Part shown: one piece after another, positions 38,153 to 48,026 of the stretch
Layout: each line of letters begins with the position of its first letter
Numbering within the stretch: position 1 is the first letter of the stretch
The notes under the pieces: model-generated
The model's input: the letters and a program-made list of their open reading frames with translations, nothing else
Database searches by the model: none
What the model was told of the DNA's origin: nothing
Program-made: the position numbers and the translations under genes
Assembly: GCF_000173655.1 (NCBI RefSeq)
Contig: NZ_ABZU01000014.1
Coordinates: 1-54,350 of the forward strand
DNA from: Corynebacterium amycolatum SK46
Lineage (GTDB): Bacteria > Actinomycetota > Actinomycetes > Mycobacteriales > Mycobacteriaceae
Direction: 5' to 3'
Length of the DNA: 54,350 nt

Positions 38153-38764
38153 ATGGGGTGGGGAATAACCGAGATAGGGCTGTCTCCGATTGGACAGCAC
38201 AGGAGTGACCCGGTCTACCTTGACCGGGTTTTCTATTTCCTAGTCGTGATGCTTGTACTCGGCTGGGGCGGTATTGGCTGCTGGTTAGATGTGACTCGGC
38301 GAAGACTACCGAACTGGTGGCTGGTGCTAGGGGCAGTGAGCCTGATATTGATCACTGGAATGGTGCTCCAGCAAAAGAGCACCTTGGCTGACGATCTCGC
38401 TAGTGCAGTCGCAGCCATAGGAACAGGGATAGGCCTCTGGTTTGGCCTCTATTTAGCAGTCTTCATAATCACCCCACGCTCGATGGGGGCCGGAGATGTG
38501 AAGCTCGCAGCAATTCTGGGTGGCGTTGTCGGTCTGGAATCGGGTGAGCCAGTGGCGGCAGCAATCTGGATTGCAGTGGCAATTCTGTTGGCTGCGGGAC
38601 TCACTCTCCTCATGGCAGGAGCCACCGCGGGAAAGCGGGGTTGGGATGACCGTCGTAAAGCGAAAACAGCGCCTGTGCCGGCGAGCGTGCCTCATGGGCC
38701 TGCGATGCTTGCAGCAACCGCCATTGTGTGGGGGATAAGCGGAGGGCACCTACAAGTCCCCTGA
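38153..38764 (+). CDS. Prepilin peptidase (A24 family, catalytic domain only)
   Basis: This polytopic protein (203 residues) has the two catalytic Asp sites of type IV prepilin peptidases: WLDVTRRRLPNW (first Asp) and SMGAGDVKLAAILG (GD motif). The N-terminal methylase domain with its CXXC pairs is absent, as in short actinobacterial members. It would cleave class III signal peptides of pilins or Tad/competence-type proteins, but no pilin genes are in the window. Lies between aroE and aroC. One copy of the recurrent 11-mer is inside (38651-38661). Confidence 0.85.
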   Translation: MGWGITEIGLSPIGQHRSDPVYLDRVFYFLVVMLVLGWGGIGCWLDVTRRRLPNWWLVLGAVSLILITGMVLQQKSTLADDLASAVAAIGTGIGLWFGLYLAVFIITPRSMGAGDVKLAAILGGVVGLESGEPVAAAIWIAVAILLAAGLTLLMAGATAGKRGWDDRRKAKTAPVPASVPHGPAMLAATAIVWGISGGHLQVP

Positions 38765-38858
38765 AGCGGTAAACCAGGGGCGATGAAATGGGGCATATTT
38801 GAAACTTGGATGCCCCCAAATGCACAAGAAGTACGGCAAACGTGACATTATGATACCT

Positions 38859-40046
38859 ATGCTTCGTTGGACTACCGCGGGTGAATCTCACGGCAAAGCG
38901 CTTATCGCTCTCGTAGAAGGCGCGCCAGCCGGACTTCCCCTGACTACAGATGACGTATCACGCCACCTCGCACGCCGCCGCCTCGGTTATGGTCGCGGGG
39001 CGCGAATGAAGTTTGAGGCTGATGAGGTCACGCTGCTGACTGGCATTCGACACGGTGAGACGCTGGGAGCGCCGATTGGCATTATGGTTGGCAACTCCGA
39101 ATGGCCCAAGTGGACCGAGGTCATGAGCGCGGATCCGGTTGACCCAGCTGCTTTGGATACAGCCCGTGGCGCCACCTTAACCCGCCCGCGCCCGGGGCAT
39201 GCCGATTTCAACGGCATGCTGAAGTACAACCACACCGATGCTCGAAACATCCTGGAGCGTTCATCGGCTCGCGAGACTGCAGCACGTGTGGCGGCATCGG
39301 TTGTGGCCCGCTCAATTCTGCGTGAGACTCTCGGTGTGGAAGTTGTCAGCCACGTGATTTCCATCGGCCGTTCCGAGCCCTACGAGGGGCCACTGCCGAC
39401 CTTCGCCGATCAGGACAAGATTGACGAGTCGCCAGTGCGCGCATTCTCTGCAGCTGCGGAGGAGTCGATGATTGCCGAAATCAAGGCCGCTAAGAAGCAG
39501 GGCGACACCCTCGGTGGCATCGTCGAGGTCGTTGTCCACGGTCTGCCGGTGGGCCTGGGATCGCACATTTCCGGTGATGCCCGTCTGGATTCGCAGCTTG
39601 CAGGTGCCTTGATGGGAATTCAGTCCGTCAAGGGCGTGGAGATCGGCGATGGTTTTGAGGAAGCCCGTCGCCGTGGCACCGAGGCCCATGATGAAATGGT
39701 GCGTACCGACGACGGCGTGGATCGGGAAACTAACCGCGCCGGTGGCCTGGAGGGTGGCATGACTAATGCTCAACCTCTCGTTGTACGTGCTGCGATGAAG
39801 CCAATTTCGACCGTTCCGCGTGCGCTGAAGACCGTCGATATGGCCAGCGGCGATGCAGCTACCGCAATCCATCAGCGCTCTGATGTCTGCGCGGTCCCGG
39901 CCGGCGGTGTTGTCGCAGAGGCAATGGTCGCGCTGGTACTGGCGCGTGCAGTGATGGAAAAGTTCGGCGGCGATAGCCTGGAGGAAACCAAGCGTAACGT
40001 TGAAGGCTACTTGGAGCAGACTCGACGTCGCCTTGATTGGAAATAG
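38859..40046 (+). CDS. aroC: Chorismate synthase
   Basis: AroC (395 residues) makes chorismate from EPSP with reduced FMN. Signatures: [21 protein letters not shown] at the start, [26 protein letters not shown], the [13 protein letters not shown] signature, and [23 protein letters not shown] near the end. ATG 38859 begins the conserved N-terminus; ATG 38850 is two codons' difference upstream in frame. TATGAT (38849-38854) just before the ATG could be a -10 of a nearly leaderless mRNA. A short hairpin (GGGGCAT 38790-38796 with ATGCCCC 38810-38816) lies upstream. Confidence 0.95.
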   Translation: MLRWTTAGESHGKALIALVEGAPAGLPLTTDDVSRHLARRRLGYGRGARMKFEADEVTLLTGIRHGETLGAPIGIMVGNSEWPKWTEVMSADPVDPAALDTARGATLTRPRPGHADFNGMLKYNHTDARNILERSSARETAARVAASVVARSILRETLGVEVVSHVISIGRSEPYEGPLPTFADQDKIDESPVRAFSAAAEESMIAEIKAAKKQGDTLGGIVEVVVHGLPVGLGSHISGDARLDSQLAGALMGIQSVKGVEIGDGFEEARRRGTEAHDEMVRTDDGVDRETNRAGGLEGGMTNAQPLVVRAAMKPISTVPRALKTVDMASGDAATAIHQRSDVCAVPAGGVVAEAMVALVLARAVMEKFGGDSLEETKRNVEGYLEQTRRRLDWK

Positions 40047-40073
40047 CGCCACAGTTGCGCACACGAAGAAGGG

Positions 40074-40079
40074 TATAAC
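40074..40079 (+). promoter_or_regulatory. Possible -10 box giving a leaderless aroK mRNA
   Basis: TATAAC ends seven bases before the aroK ATG at 40087, the spacing expected for a leaderless transcript. No good -35 is seen. The bases between (GAGGGGA) could instead act as a ribosome site, although too close to the ATG. Confidence 0.35.
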
Positions 40080-40086
40080 GAGGGGA

Positions 40087-40608
40087 ATGTCCGTTCCTAC
40101 TATTGTCCTTGTCGGACCGCCCGGATCGGGAAAGTCCACCATCGGTCGTCGGTTGTCTCGTGCATTGAGCACCAGACTCACCGATACCGATGAGATGATT
40201 GAACAGCGCATGGGCAAGACTTGTGGGGAAGTCTTTTCCGAGCTGGGAGAGCCGGAGTTCCGCCGTATCGAGGAACAAGTCGTGGCGGAGGCTCTGACCC
40301 ACGACGGAATCGTCTCACTTGGCGGTGGTGCCGTGATTTCGCAGGCGACCCGTGATCTGCTGGCAGACCATAACGTCGTCTACCTCGAGATCAGCATTTC
40401 AGAGGGCGTCCGCCGTACCGCGGGAAACAATTCGCGCCCGGTGCTCCAGGCGGATGACCCAGAGGCTCATTACCGCGCGCTCTATGAGGCTCGCCGCGCT
40501 TTCTACGAAGATGCAGCCACTTTCAAGGTGCGTTCCGACGAACGTTCCCCGCAGCGCGTTGTAGCCGAAATCCTCAGCTACCTCGATGAAACCTGCGACG
40601 AGGCTTAA
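40087..40608 (+). CDS. aroK: Shikimate kinase
   Basis: AroK (173 residues) phosphorylates shikimate with ATP. The P-loop is GPPGSGKST; TDTDEMIEQRMGK holds the shikimate-binding Asp; FRRIEEQVV and SLGGGAVIS are conserved; NSRPVLQ is in the lid. The upstream in-frame reading from 40000 overlaps the end of aroC and is not conserved, so ATG 40087 was chosen. It is 40 nt after aroC. Confidence 0.94.
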   Translation: MSVPTIVLVGPPGSGKSTIGRRLSRALSTRLTDTDEMIEQRMGKTCGEVFSELGEPEFRRIEEQVVAEALTHDGIVSLGGGAVISQATRDLLADHNVVYLEISISEGVRRTAGNNSRPVLQADDPEAHYRALYEARRAFYEDAATFKVRSDERSPQRVVAEILSYLDETCDEA

Positions 40609-40695
40609 CTGACGACTCTCAAATGGCGGTAGCTAATCACTGCCGCATGACCAGCAACTCCATACATTTCTTACGCTAACGACTAGGGACTGAAA

Positions 40696-41805
40696 ATGAA
40701 CTCAACCCGCACAATCCGTGTCGAAGGCCCATCGCCGTACACGGTGACCATGGGGCATGGACTCACCGAGCAGATCGCGGAGGCCGCTACCTTTGCCTCT
40801 CAGGTCGCGGTGATTCACCAAGGGAGCGTTCAAGAGCTGAGCTTCGGCGTCATCAAGGCACTGGCGGACAAGGGAGTCGACGCCTTCAGCATCCAGATTC
40901 CAGATGCGGAGGAGGGCAAGACGCTCGCAGTTGCTGAAACAGTTTGGGACACTTTTGGTGAACGCGGCCTGGGCCGGCGTGACGCCGTAATCGCGATTGG
41001 CGGCGGTGCAGCCACAGACTTCGGTGGATTCGTCGCCGCTGCGTGGATGCGTGGAGTGATGGTTATCCAGGTCCCGACAACGCTGCTCGGCATGGTCGAC
41101 GCAGCTGTCGGCGGCAAAACCGGTATCAACACTGCAGCCGGCAAGAACCTGGTCGGCGCTTTCCACGAACCTGCCGCAGTGTTTTGTGACCTTGACGTCC
41201 TCCGCACCTTGCCGAAGGCTGAGCTGATCGCGGGCTCGGCAGAGATTATCAAGGCTGGTTTTATCGCGGACACGAAGATTCTCGATCTTTACGAGGCAAA
41301 CCCGCAGGCCTGCCTCGATGTTGACGGTGACCTGCCAGAACTGGTCGAGCGCGCGATTGCTGTCAAGGCACGCGTTGTCGCTGAGGATTTGAAGGAATCT
41401 GGCCTCCGTGAGATCCTGAACTATGGCCACACTTTCGGTCATGCCGTTGAGCACTTTGAAAACTACCGCTGGCGCCATGGCCACGCCGTAGCTGTAGGCA
41501 TGGTTTATGTTGCCGAGCTGGCCAAAATCACCGGACATATTGATCAGGAACTCGTAGACCGCCACCGTCGCATCCTAGAGTCCATTGGGCTGCCAACGAC
41601 CTACCAAGCAGGTCGTTTTACCGAGCTCTACGATGCTATGACCAGGGATAAGAAGAACCGCGATGGTGCGATTCGGTTCGTTATTTTGGAAAATCCCGGT
41701 GAAACAGCCCGTCTTGAAGGTCCGGGAACGGATAACCTCGAGCGTGCATACGAACTGCTCTGCAACAATGGGCAGGCCGCATCGGAGGAGTCTGCCCGCT
41801 CATGA
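40696..41805 (+). CDS. aroB: 3-dehydroquinate synthase
   Basis: AroB (369 residues) converts DAHP to 3-dehydroquinate with NAD+ and a metal ion. Visible family segments: [55 protein letters not shown], and metal-binding [12 protein letters not shown]. Length is normal. It overlaps aroQ by four bases (ATGA). The 87-nt gap after aroK has a weak hairpin but no terminator. Confidence 0.96.
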   Translation: MNSTRTIRVEGPSPYTVTMGHGLTEQIAEAATFASQVAVIHQGSVQELSFGVIKALADKGVDAFSIQIPDAEEGKTLAVAETVWDTFGERGLGRRDAVIAIGGGAATDFGGFVAAAWMRGVMVIQVPTTLLGMVDAAVGGKTGINTAAGKNLVGAFHEPAAVFCDLDVLRTLPKAELIAGSAEIIKAGFIADTKILDLYEANPQACLDVDGDLPELVERAIAVKARVVAEDLKESGLREILNYGHTFGHAVEHFENYRWRHGHAVAVGMVYVAELAKITGHIDQELVDRHRRILESIGLPTTYQAGRFTELYDAMTRDKKNRDGAIRFVILENPGETARLEGPGTDNLERAYELLCNNGQAASEESARS

Positions 41806-42278
41806 CCTCTCTTCGCGCAGCAACTGATGCCACGGCGGCGATTCCGACCGTGCTTGTTCTGAACGGCCCGAACCTCAATCGTCTGGGCAAGCGTCAGCCA
41901 GAAATTTACGGTGCCACTACTTTGGCGGATGTCGAATCTGAACTTCGCACCCTAGCCAAGGAGCTTGGCGTCGTAGTGGATTGCCGCCAATCCAACTATG
42001 AAGGTCAACTCATCGAGTGGGTTCACGAAGCTGCCGACTACGGTTGGCCAGTCATTATCAATCCAGGAGGGTTGACACACACCTCCGTCGCCCTACGTGA
42101 CGCGCTTGCCGAAATTGCGGACGGCGCGGGCTTCCACGAGGTCCATATTTCAAACATTCACGCCCGGGAGGAGTTTCGGCACCACTCGTACCTCTCGGCG
42201 CTTGCCGCGGGCGTTATCGTCGGATGCGGAACTGATGGCTATTCCATGGCACTGAGAAGGGTGAGTACGACACTATGA
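41802..42278 (+). CDS. aroQ: 3-dehydroquinate dehydratase, type II
   Basis: This 158-residue enzyme dehydrates 3-dehydroquinate to 3-dehydroshikimate as a dodecamer. Signatures are [19 protein letters not shown] (the active Tyr in the flexible lid), [48 protein letters not shown]. It overlaps aroB by four bases and the M24 peptidase by four bases, so all three are translationally coupled. Some actinobacterial annotations call it aroD. Confidence 0.95.
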   Translation: MTSLRAATDATAAIPTVLVLNGPNLNRLGKRQPEIYGATTLADVESELRTLAKELGVVVDCRQSNYEGQLIEWVHEAADYGWPVIINPGGLTHTSVALRDALAEIADGAGFHEVHISNIHAREEFRHHSYLSALAAGVIVGCGTDGYSMALRRVSTTL

Positions 42279-43447
42279 CAGACATCTCCACGAACTACGC
42301 CGCCCGCCGAGCCGCTCTTATCGACGCATTGTCCGACAACGACTGCGACGGTTTCCTCACAGTCGATCCGACGCATGTTGGTTGGCTTACGGGTTTCCAC
42401 GGCTCGAATGCTGGATTGATTGTTGCGGCCAGTGGGGAAGCGCTGCTTTCCACCGACGGCCGCTATACGGTTCAGGCCGGCAAGCAGGCACCGGACGTGG
42501 AGTTGCTCACCGCCCGCAACACCGGCGTGGCGCTCCTCGGTCAAGCCCGAAAGTTGAATATCGCGCGTCTAGGCGTTGAATCTGAGTTCCTCACCATGGC
42601 CGCTTACCAAGAGCTAGAGGATGTCCGGCCACAGGCACTTGAATTGGTATCGACTACGGGCGTCGTCGCTAAACGGCGGGAGGTCAAGTCCGATACGGAA
42701 CTCGTCGCTCTGCGCCACGTCGCCGACATCGCAGTCCGCGCATTCGAGGACTTGCTTCACGACGGCATCGTGGTCGCCGGCCGCACGGAGCGCGAAGTCG
42801 CCGCAGAGTTGGAGTACCGCATGCGCATGCATGGCGCCGATCGGCCTAGCTTCGACACGATTGTCGCAAGCGGCCCGAATTCAGCTAAGCCACACCACGG
42901 AGCGGAAGACCGCGTAATCGAGGCAGGTGACCTGGTCACTATCGACTTTGGCGCCTTTGCCGGGGGCTACAACTCAGATATGACACGTACCCTCTTTGCC
43001 GGTGAGACGGGAACGTCGTCAAGCGAAAGCGATGCGAACAGTACGTCGTCGGATCTGGCCGCCGCGATTGTTGCCGGTGTGGAGTTCGCAGACGAGAAGG
43101 CCCGAGAGATTTACAATGTCGTGCTGGAAGCACAGCTGGCCGGCGTGAAAGCGGCTGTTCCAGGGGCGGATGTTGTGGCTGTCGACGCGGCATGCAGAGA
43201 CATTATTGAAAAGGCTGGCTATGGAGAGCACTTCGTCCATTCCACCGGCCACGGGATCGGTATTGAGGTGCATGAGGCTCCATTTGCCGCTCGCACGGGC
43301 AAGGGGAAGTTGGCGGCTGGCATGACGTTGACCATCGAGCCGGGCATTTATGTGCCGGGGTTCGGTGGTGTGCGCATCGAAGATACGTTGATAATCACTG
43401 ACAACGAGCCGGAAATTATTACGCAGCTGCCGAAACCGCGAGCCTAA
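42275..43447 (+). CDS. pepQ: M24-family Xaa-Pro peptidase (PepQ/PepP-like)
   Basis: This 390-residue protein has a creatinase-like N-terminal domain (about 1-145) and a pita-bread metallopeptidase domain. Metal ligands are visible: the Asp pair in [18 protein letters not shown], His in [13 protein letters not shown], Glu in LTIEPGIYV and Glu in VRIEDT. A polar Ser/Asp-rich insertion (about 245-262) interrupts the catalytic domain. It cleaves Xaa-Pro bonds; whether aminopeptidase or dipeptidase is not clear from sequence. Located between aroQ and efp, a very common order. Confidence 0.9.
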   Translation: MTDISTNYAARRAALIDALSDNDCDGFLTVDPTHVGWLTGFHGSNAGLIVAASGEALLSTDGRYTVQAGKQAPDVELLTARNTGVALLGQARKLNIARLGVESEFLTMAAYQELEDVRPQALELVSTTGVVAKRREVKSDTELVALRHVADIAVRAFEDLLHDGIVVAGRTEREVAAELEYRMRMHGADRPSFDTIVASGPNSAKPHHGAEDRVIEAGDLVTIDFGAFAGGYNSDMTRTLFAGETGTSSSESDANSTSSDLAAAIVAGVEFADEKAREIYNVVLEAQLAGVKAAVPGADVVAVDAACRDIIEKAGYGEHFVHSTGHGIGIEVHEAPFAARTGKGKLAAGMTLTIEPGIYVPGFGGVRIEDTLIITDNEPEIITQLPKPRA

Positions 43448-43534
43448 CATCACGGCGTTTTATTTTTCTCTCGATGAGATACGGAGTATCGTGGTTTCGT
43501 CAGAGAGCTTTTTAACAATTTCAGGAGAGTTTAG

Positions 43535-44097
43535 TTGGCTACCACCGCAGATTTTAAGAACGGTCTAGTGATCAAGCACGACAACAAGCTTCAGCAGATC
43601 GTGGAGTTCCAGCACGTCAAGCCAGGTAAGGGTCCGGCCTTGTTCGTACCAAGCTGAAGGACGTTCTGACCGGCAAGGTTGTTGACAAAACTTTCAACGC
43701 TGGTGTCAAGATTGAGACGGCAAATGTCGACCGTCGTGACATGACGTACCTGTACCACGACGGTGACGGTTACGTCTTCATGGACGACAAGACCTTCGAC
43801 CAGATTTCCATTCTGGACGCTCAGATGCCGGAGGGCGCTAAGTTCCTGCTTCCGGAGACCACCTGCCAGGTGTCCTTCCACGAAGGCAACGTTCTTTTCG
43901 CCGAGATGCCTGTTTCGGTTGAGCTGAAGGTTGAGCATACCGATCCGGGTCTGCAGGGTGACCGTTCCACTGGTGGTACCAAGCCGGCAACTATGGAGAC
44001 TGGCGCTGAGATTCAGGTGCCGCTGTTCATCGAGACCGGCGATGTGCTGAAGGTCGACACCCGTGACGGTTCGTACGTGTCCCGCGTCAACCACTAA
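43535..44097 (+). pseudogene. efp: Elongation factor P (efp) with an apparent one-base deletion
   Basis: EF-P rescues ribosomes stalled at polyproline. From TTG 43535 (with AGGAG upstream) the frame reads [17 protein letters not shown]...[12 protein letters not shown], clearly EF-P, then departs into LFVPS and a TGA at 43655-43657 after 40 codons. Adding one base (expected C) between 43641 and 43642 restores ...[20 protein letters not shown] and joins the rest of the protein, which is open to 44097 and shows the normal OB domains (SYVSRVNH end). Repaired length would be 187 residues, the family norm. The lysine-loop region around HVKPGKGPA is present. Either a sequencing/assembly error or a true null; no classical -1 slippery heptamer is at the site. 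Confidence 0.9.
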
Positions 44098-44145
44098 TTC
44101 CCTCATCTAGTTCACCCTTTTGCTGAGAGCGATACATACACATCC

Positions 44146-44850
44146 ATGACTGAAAAGGATCACAAGTCCGCCGAAACCTCGGATGCGCACGAGTCCGCGA
44201 AAGTTCGCGAACCTAACTACAAGCGCCACGGCGCGCGCTACCGTGCACGCCGTCGTGCGGTAGATTTGCTTTTTGAGGCCGAGCAGCGAGGCGTTGACGT
44301 CGTCAAGCTTCTTGAAGAGCGGCTGGAAATGGTCCGTAATCCCGATCTGGATGTGAATCCGATTGCGGAGTACACCGAGCAGATTGTGCGCGGTGTAGCT
44401 GCGGAAATTATCGGTATCGACTCGACGATTTCTTCGTACCTGACGGAGGAGTGGCCGCTGCGTCGCTTACCGGCAGTCGACCGTGCTATTTTGCGTCTTT
44501 CCACCTGGGAGCTGTTCTACAACTCCGACGTGCCTCCGCGTGTGGCCGTGGTGGAAGGCGTTGAGCTGGCATCGGAATACTCCACTGATGTGGCGGCACC
44601 GTACATCAACGCAGTACTCGATGCCGAGGCCAAGATTGCCGACCAGGCACGCCTGGCAGCTGCCGCTGTGAGCACTTCGGTGGGCGAGTCCCAGTTCGAC
44701 GAGGCTATTCAGGCACAGGCCGCCGCAAATGAGGAAGCTGACAAGGCACTGGCCGACTCCGATGAGATGGCTAAGATTACCGGCCTGGACATGAGCGATA
44801 TTGCCAAGCTGGTGGCTGAAGACGTGGCTAAGAGCGACAACGGGTCCTAG
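44146..44850 (+). CDS. nusB: Transcription antitermination factor NusB
   Basis: NusB binds boxA RNA with NusE and supports rRNA transcription. The NusB domain spans about residues 25-165, with [19 protein letters not shown] at the start, [19 protein letters not shown] in the middle and [22 protein letters not shown] near its end. The protein has 234 residues, while the family is usually about 130-150: a polar N-terminal lead of some 25 residues and an Ala/Asp/Glu-rich acidic tail of about 65 residues are added. efp-nusB adjacency is widely conserved. Confidence 0.92.
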   Translation: MTEKDHKSAETSDAHESAKVREPNYKRHGARYRARRRAVDLLFEAEQRGVDVVKLLEERLEMVRNPDLDVNPIAEYTEQIVRGVAAEIIGIDSTISSYLTEEWPLRRLPAVDRAILRLSTWELFYNSDVPPRVAVVEGVELASEYSTDVAAPYINAVLDAEAKIADQARLAAAAVSTSVGESQFDEAIQAQAAANEEADKALADSDEMAKITGLDMSDIAKLVAEDVAKSDNGS

Positions 44851-44910
44851 CCAATCAAAGCGGCCGGGATCGCTGCGAGCCGATTGCAGTCGGTTCTCGC
44901 GGATTCTCTG

Positions 44911-44946
44911 AAACTCCAAGTCCCTTTTTGGGGGCTTGGAGTTTTG
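44911..44946 (+). terminator. Rho-independent terminator after nusB
   Basis: AAACTCCAAG (44911-44920) pairs perfectly with CTTGGAGTTT (44935-44944); inner TCCC/GGGG pairs extend the stem to about 14 bp around a short T-rich loop. TTTTG follows. It closes the aro-efp-nusB transcript before the pyr leader. Confidence 0.85.
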
Positions 44947-44977
44947 TTGCATTTAGAGGCAATTCAAGTGTGAGTGC

Positions 44978-45101
44978 TATTCTGGTCAGCGGAAGTTTGC
45001 ACCGCGACCGTAGTTGCGGGGTCATGCAAACTGATAATCAAATATCCATAATCAAGACATCCTTTAACGGACCGCACTGAGAGGCGGGGAAGGAGGTCAC
45101 G
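44978..45101 (+). promoter_or_regulatory. pyr operon leader with PyrR-type binding loop
   Basis: TATTCT (44978-44983) is a possible -10 box. A large hairpin follows: AGTTTGCA (44994-45001) with TGCAAACT (45025-45032), inside it CCGCGAC with GTTGCGG. Nearer pyrR, CCGC (45072-45075) and GCGG (45084-45087) enclose ACTGAGAG; the CNGAGAGG core matches the RNA loop bound by PyrR. Pairing of GACC (45070-45073) with GGTC (45095-45098) would bury the ribosome site AAGGAGG (45090-45096). This suggests translational repression by UMP-bound PyrR, as reported for mycobacteria. No attenuator terminator is seen between it and pyrR. Confidence 0.6.
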
Positions 45102-45671
45102 ATGAGCGAGGTAACGCCGCAAACAACCGAGCTGCTCAATGCAGACGAAGTTGCACGTACCATCGCGCGCATCGCGCACCAAATTATTGAAAAAACTGCG
45201 CTGGATAGCCCAAATGCTGGGCGCGTAGTTCTCCTCGGTATTCCATCTGGTGGCGTACCGCTGGCGGAAAAGCTAGCCGATTTGATTGAACAGTTCTCCG
45301 GCATTCGTCCGGAAACTGGATCGCTCGATATCACCCTGTACAGGGATGACTTGCGCAAGGGCCCGCACCGCGCCCTGCAGCCCACGAACATTCCGAACTC
45401 CGGAATTGACGGCACCACCGTTGTTCTCGTAGACGATGTCCTCTTCTCAGGTCGCACAATTCGTGCCGCACTCGACGCTATTGCTGACATCGGTCGCCCG
45501 CGAGTAATTCAGCTTGCAGTGCTGGTTGATCGTGGTCATCGTCAACTACCAATTCGCGCCGATTACGTCGGTAAGAATCTGCCAACTTCCCGCGACGAAG
45601 ACGTTGATGTGCTGGTAGAGGCACTTGACGGCCGTGACGCGGTTATTCTCACCCGGGCGGAGGAACAGTGA
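45102..45671 (+). CDS. pyrR: PyrR bifunctional RNA-binding regulator/uracil phosphoribosyltransferase
   Basis: PyrR (189 residues) binds pyr mRNA in response to UMP and PRPP and has uracil phosphoribosyltransferase activity. The PRPP motif is [34 protein letters not shown] and [13 protein letters not shown] are typical, with basic residues for RNA binding. ATG follows a near-perfect AAGGAGG. First gene of the pyr operon; its stop overlaps the pyrB start by four bases. Confidence 0.95.
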   Translation: MSEVTPQTTELLNADEVARTIARIAHQIIEKTALDSPNAGRVVLLGIPSGGVPLAEKLADLIEQFSGIRPETGSLDITLYRDDLRKGPHRALQPTNIPNSGIDGTTVVLVDDVLFSGRTIRAALDAIADIGRPRVIQLAVLVDRGHRQLPIRADYVGKNLPTSRDEDVDVLVEALDGRDAVILTRAEEQ

Positions 45672-46621
45672 AACACCTGATTAGCATTGCGGATTTGACC
45701 AAGGATGAAATTGTCGGCCTGATGGATGAGGCCGATCGTTTCAAGGAAGTCATCCGCGGTCGGGAAATTAAGAAGCTGCCGACCCTGCGCGGCCGCACTA
45801 TTTACAACCTCTTCTACGAGAACTCCACACGTACCCGCTCATCTTTTGAGACTGCAGGTAAGTGGATGAGCGCCGATGTTATTAATATCTCGGCTTCCTC
45901 TTCCTCTGTGAAGAAGGGCGAGAGCCTGAAAGACACCGCGCTGACTTTGGATGCTATCGGCGGCGATGCCATCGTCGTTAGGCACCCATCGTCGGGAGCG
46001 GCACAGCTGATCGCCAAGTGGACTGAGGAATTTGGCAACGGCCCATCGATCATCAACGCGGGTGACGGAAAGCACCAGCACCCGACGCAGGCTCTCCTGG
46101 ACGCGGTGACGTTACGTCAGCGCCTCGGTGGAATTGAGGGGCGCAAGGTCGTCATCGTTGGCGATATTCTGCATTCTCGCGTCGCCCGCTCCAACGCTGA
46201 TTTGCTGAGCAAGCTCGGCGCCGAGGTCGTCTTTGTCGCTCCTCCAACGCTACTGCCATTTGGCATTGAAACCTGGCCAGTGCGGGTCGCGTACCGCATG
46301 GAAGACGAGATTTGCGATGCCGATGCCGTAATGATGCTGCGCGTCCAACAGGAGCGTATGCATGGCGGCTTCTTCCCGTCGCACCGCGAATACGCCACGC
46401 GCTACGGGCTGTCGAAGGCTCGCGAGAAGATGCTTCGCGACGACTGCATTGTGATGCACCCAGGACCGATGCTTCGTGGCATGGAAATTAACGACGCCGT
46501 CGCTGATCTGCCGCGCACCGCTGTGCTGCAGCAGGTTGCCAACGGTGTCCACGTCCGCATGGCAGTTCTTTTCACACTGCTGACCTCAGGTGTTTCCGCC
46601 AACTTGGAAGGGCAGGCATAA
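45668..46621 (+). CDS. pyrB: Aspartate carbamoyltransferase catalytic subunit
   Basis: PyrB (317 residues) joins carbamoyl phosphate and aspartate, the second step of UMP synthesis. The carbamoyl phosphate site is [22 protein letters not shown] supplies the loop Lys; [23 protein letters not shown] and [11 protein letters not shown] are also conserved. No pyrI is present, as in Gram-positive bacteria. GTG start overlapping the pyrR stop. Confidence 0.96.
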   Translation: MKHLISIADLTKDEIVGLMDEADRFKEVIRGREIKKLPTLRGRTIYNLFYENSTRTRSSFETAGKWMSADVINISASSSSVKKGESLKDTALTLDAIGGDAIVVRHPSSGAAQLIAKWTEEFGNGPSIINAGDGKHQHPTQALLDAVTLRQRLGGIEGRKVVIVGDILHSRVARSNADLLSKLGAEVVFVAPPTLLPFGIETWPVRVAYRMEDEICDADAVMMLRVQQERMHGGFFPSHREYATRYGLSKAREKMLRDDCIVMHPGPMLRGMEINDAVADLPRTAVLQQVANGVHVRMAVLFTLLTSGVSANLEGQA

Positions 46622-47983
46622 ATGTCGAATCGCAATGAGTATGACGAAGCCTCGTACCCAGAGGTAGGACCACTGGCAGCGTCCGCACGGGGACAGCTGC
46701 TGCTCAAGGGTGTGCGTCCCTACGGTGAAGGCGAAGATGTAGATGTCTTGATTGAAGATGGCGTTATCGCTGAGATTGGCGAAAATCTCACGGCCGAGGA
46801 CGGGGTAGAGGTCCTGGAGTTCGACTCGCTGGTCCTTCTGCCAGGTCTGGTTGACATCCATGTGCACCTGCGCGAGCCGGGCCGTGAAGATACGGAGACC
46901 CTGGCCACTGGTTCCGCTGCCGCAGCACGTGGTGGTTTCACCGCAGTGTTCACTATGGCCAATACCGCGCCGGTAACCGACGACCCCTCGATTGCTGAGT
47001 CCGTATGGCTCAAGGGCCAGGCGCTGAACCTCTGCGACGTTCACCCGGTCGGCTCCATTACTAAGGGCCTGAAGGGCGAGACACTGACCGAGTTCGGCAT
47101 GATGGCAGACTCGCAGGCGAAGGTACGTATGTTCTCCGATGACGGTAAGTGCGTCGACAATCCACTGATCATGCGTCGCGCGATTGAATACGCCCGCGGC
47201 GAAGACGTATTGCTGGCGCAGCACTGCGAAGATCCGCGTCTGACTGCAGATGCATCGGCCCACGAAGGTCCGACCGCCGCACGTCTGGGCCTGACCGGGT
47301 GGCCGCGCGTAGCCGAGGAGTCCATCGTTGCCCGCGATGCCATTATGGCTCGCGACTACGGCGGACGCATGCACATCTGCCACGCTTCCACCGAAGGCAC
47401 GGTTGAGCTGGTCAAGTGGGCAAAGGAGCATGATATTCCGCTGACTGCCGAGGTTACTCCGCATCACCTGATTCTCACCGATGAGAAGCTGGAGACCTAC
47501 GACGGCGTCTACCGCGTCAACCCGCCGCTGCGTGAGCAGCGCGACACCCTGGCTCTGCGTCAGGCTCTGATCGACGGAGTTATCGACTGTGTCGCTACCG
47601 ACCATGCTCCGCACGGCTCTGAAGAAAAGTGCTGCGAGTTCGAGCACGCTAAGCCCGGCATGCTTGGTCTGGAGACCTCGATGCCGATTATCGCGGAAGA
47701 GTTCGTTTTGAAGGGCGATTGTGATTGGCGCTGGCTGGCCAAGGTCATGAGTGAGCGTCCGGCGCAAATTGTGAAGCTACCGGGGCACGGCCGTCCGATT
47801 GCCGTCGGCGAGCCTGCGAACCTGACCGTTGTTGACCCGGGCAAGAAGTGGACGGTCCGCGGCGAAGACCTGGCGTCGAAGTCCGAGAACACTCCTTATG
47901 AGGAAATGGAGATGGCCGTGTCCGTGGCAGCTACCGTGCTGCGCGGAAGAGTGACCGCTCTTAACGGAGAGGTCGCTGGATAA
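46622..47983 (+). CDS. pyrC: Dihydroorotase
   Basis: A class I dihydroorotase (453 residues) that closes carbamoyl aspartate to dihydroorotate with two zinc ions. Ligands are visible: HVHLREPG (HXH), the His in LAQHCED, HICHAST and the Asp in CVATDHAPH. The lysine-type bridging residue is not obvious at the usual place, as expected for this class where an Asp replaces it. N-terminus is about 25 residues longer than in compact forms. ATG directly follows the pyrB stop with GGAAGGG in the end of pyrB. Confidence 0.95.
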   Translation: MSNRNEYDEASYPEVGPLAASARGQLLLKGVRPYGEGEDVDVLIEDGVIAEIGENLTAEDGVEVLEFDSLVLLPGLVDIHVHLREPGREDTETLATGSAAAARGGFTAVFTMANTAPVTDDPSIAESVWLKGQALNLCDVHPVGSITKGLKGETLTEFGMMADSQAKVRMFSDDGKCVDNPLIMRRAIEYARGEDVLLAQHCEDPRLTADASAHEGPTAARLGLTGWPRVAEESIVARDAIMARDYGGRMHICHASTEGTVELVKWAKEHDIPLTAEVTPHHLILTDEKLETYDGVYRVNPPLREQRDTLALRQALIDGVIDCVATDHAPHGSEEKCCEFEHAKPGMLGLETSMPIIAEEFVLKGDCDWRWLAKVMSERPAQIVKLPGHGRPIAVGEPANLTVVDPGKKWTVRGEDLASKSENTPYEEMEMAVSVAATVLRGRVTALNGEVAG

Positions 47984-47993
47984 TATTCATGTC

Positions 47994-48026
47994 AACGCAT
48001 AAAAATTCACATGCGTCCCGTATGAT
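47994..48026 (+). promoter_or_regulatory. Candidate carA promoter with arginine-box-like sequence
   Basis: In the 86-nt gap after pyrC, CGCAT-AAAA-ATTCA (47996-48009) matches the ArgR consensus TGAAT-WWWW-ATTCA at eight of ten outer positions. TATGAT (48021-48026) is a good -10 box about 45 nt before the carA GTG. The box would overlap the -35 region. This gap is much longer and more A/T-rich than the other pyr junctions, supporting a regulatory role. Confidence 0.45.

Noticed and set aside
43635..43660. Programmed ribosomal frameshift in efp
   Set aside because: No classical slippery heptamer or clear downstream pseudoknot is present, and efp is not known to use frameshifting. A deletion or sequencing error is simpler.
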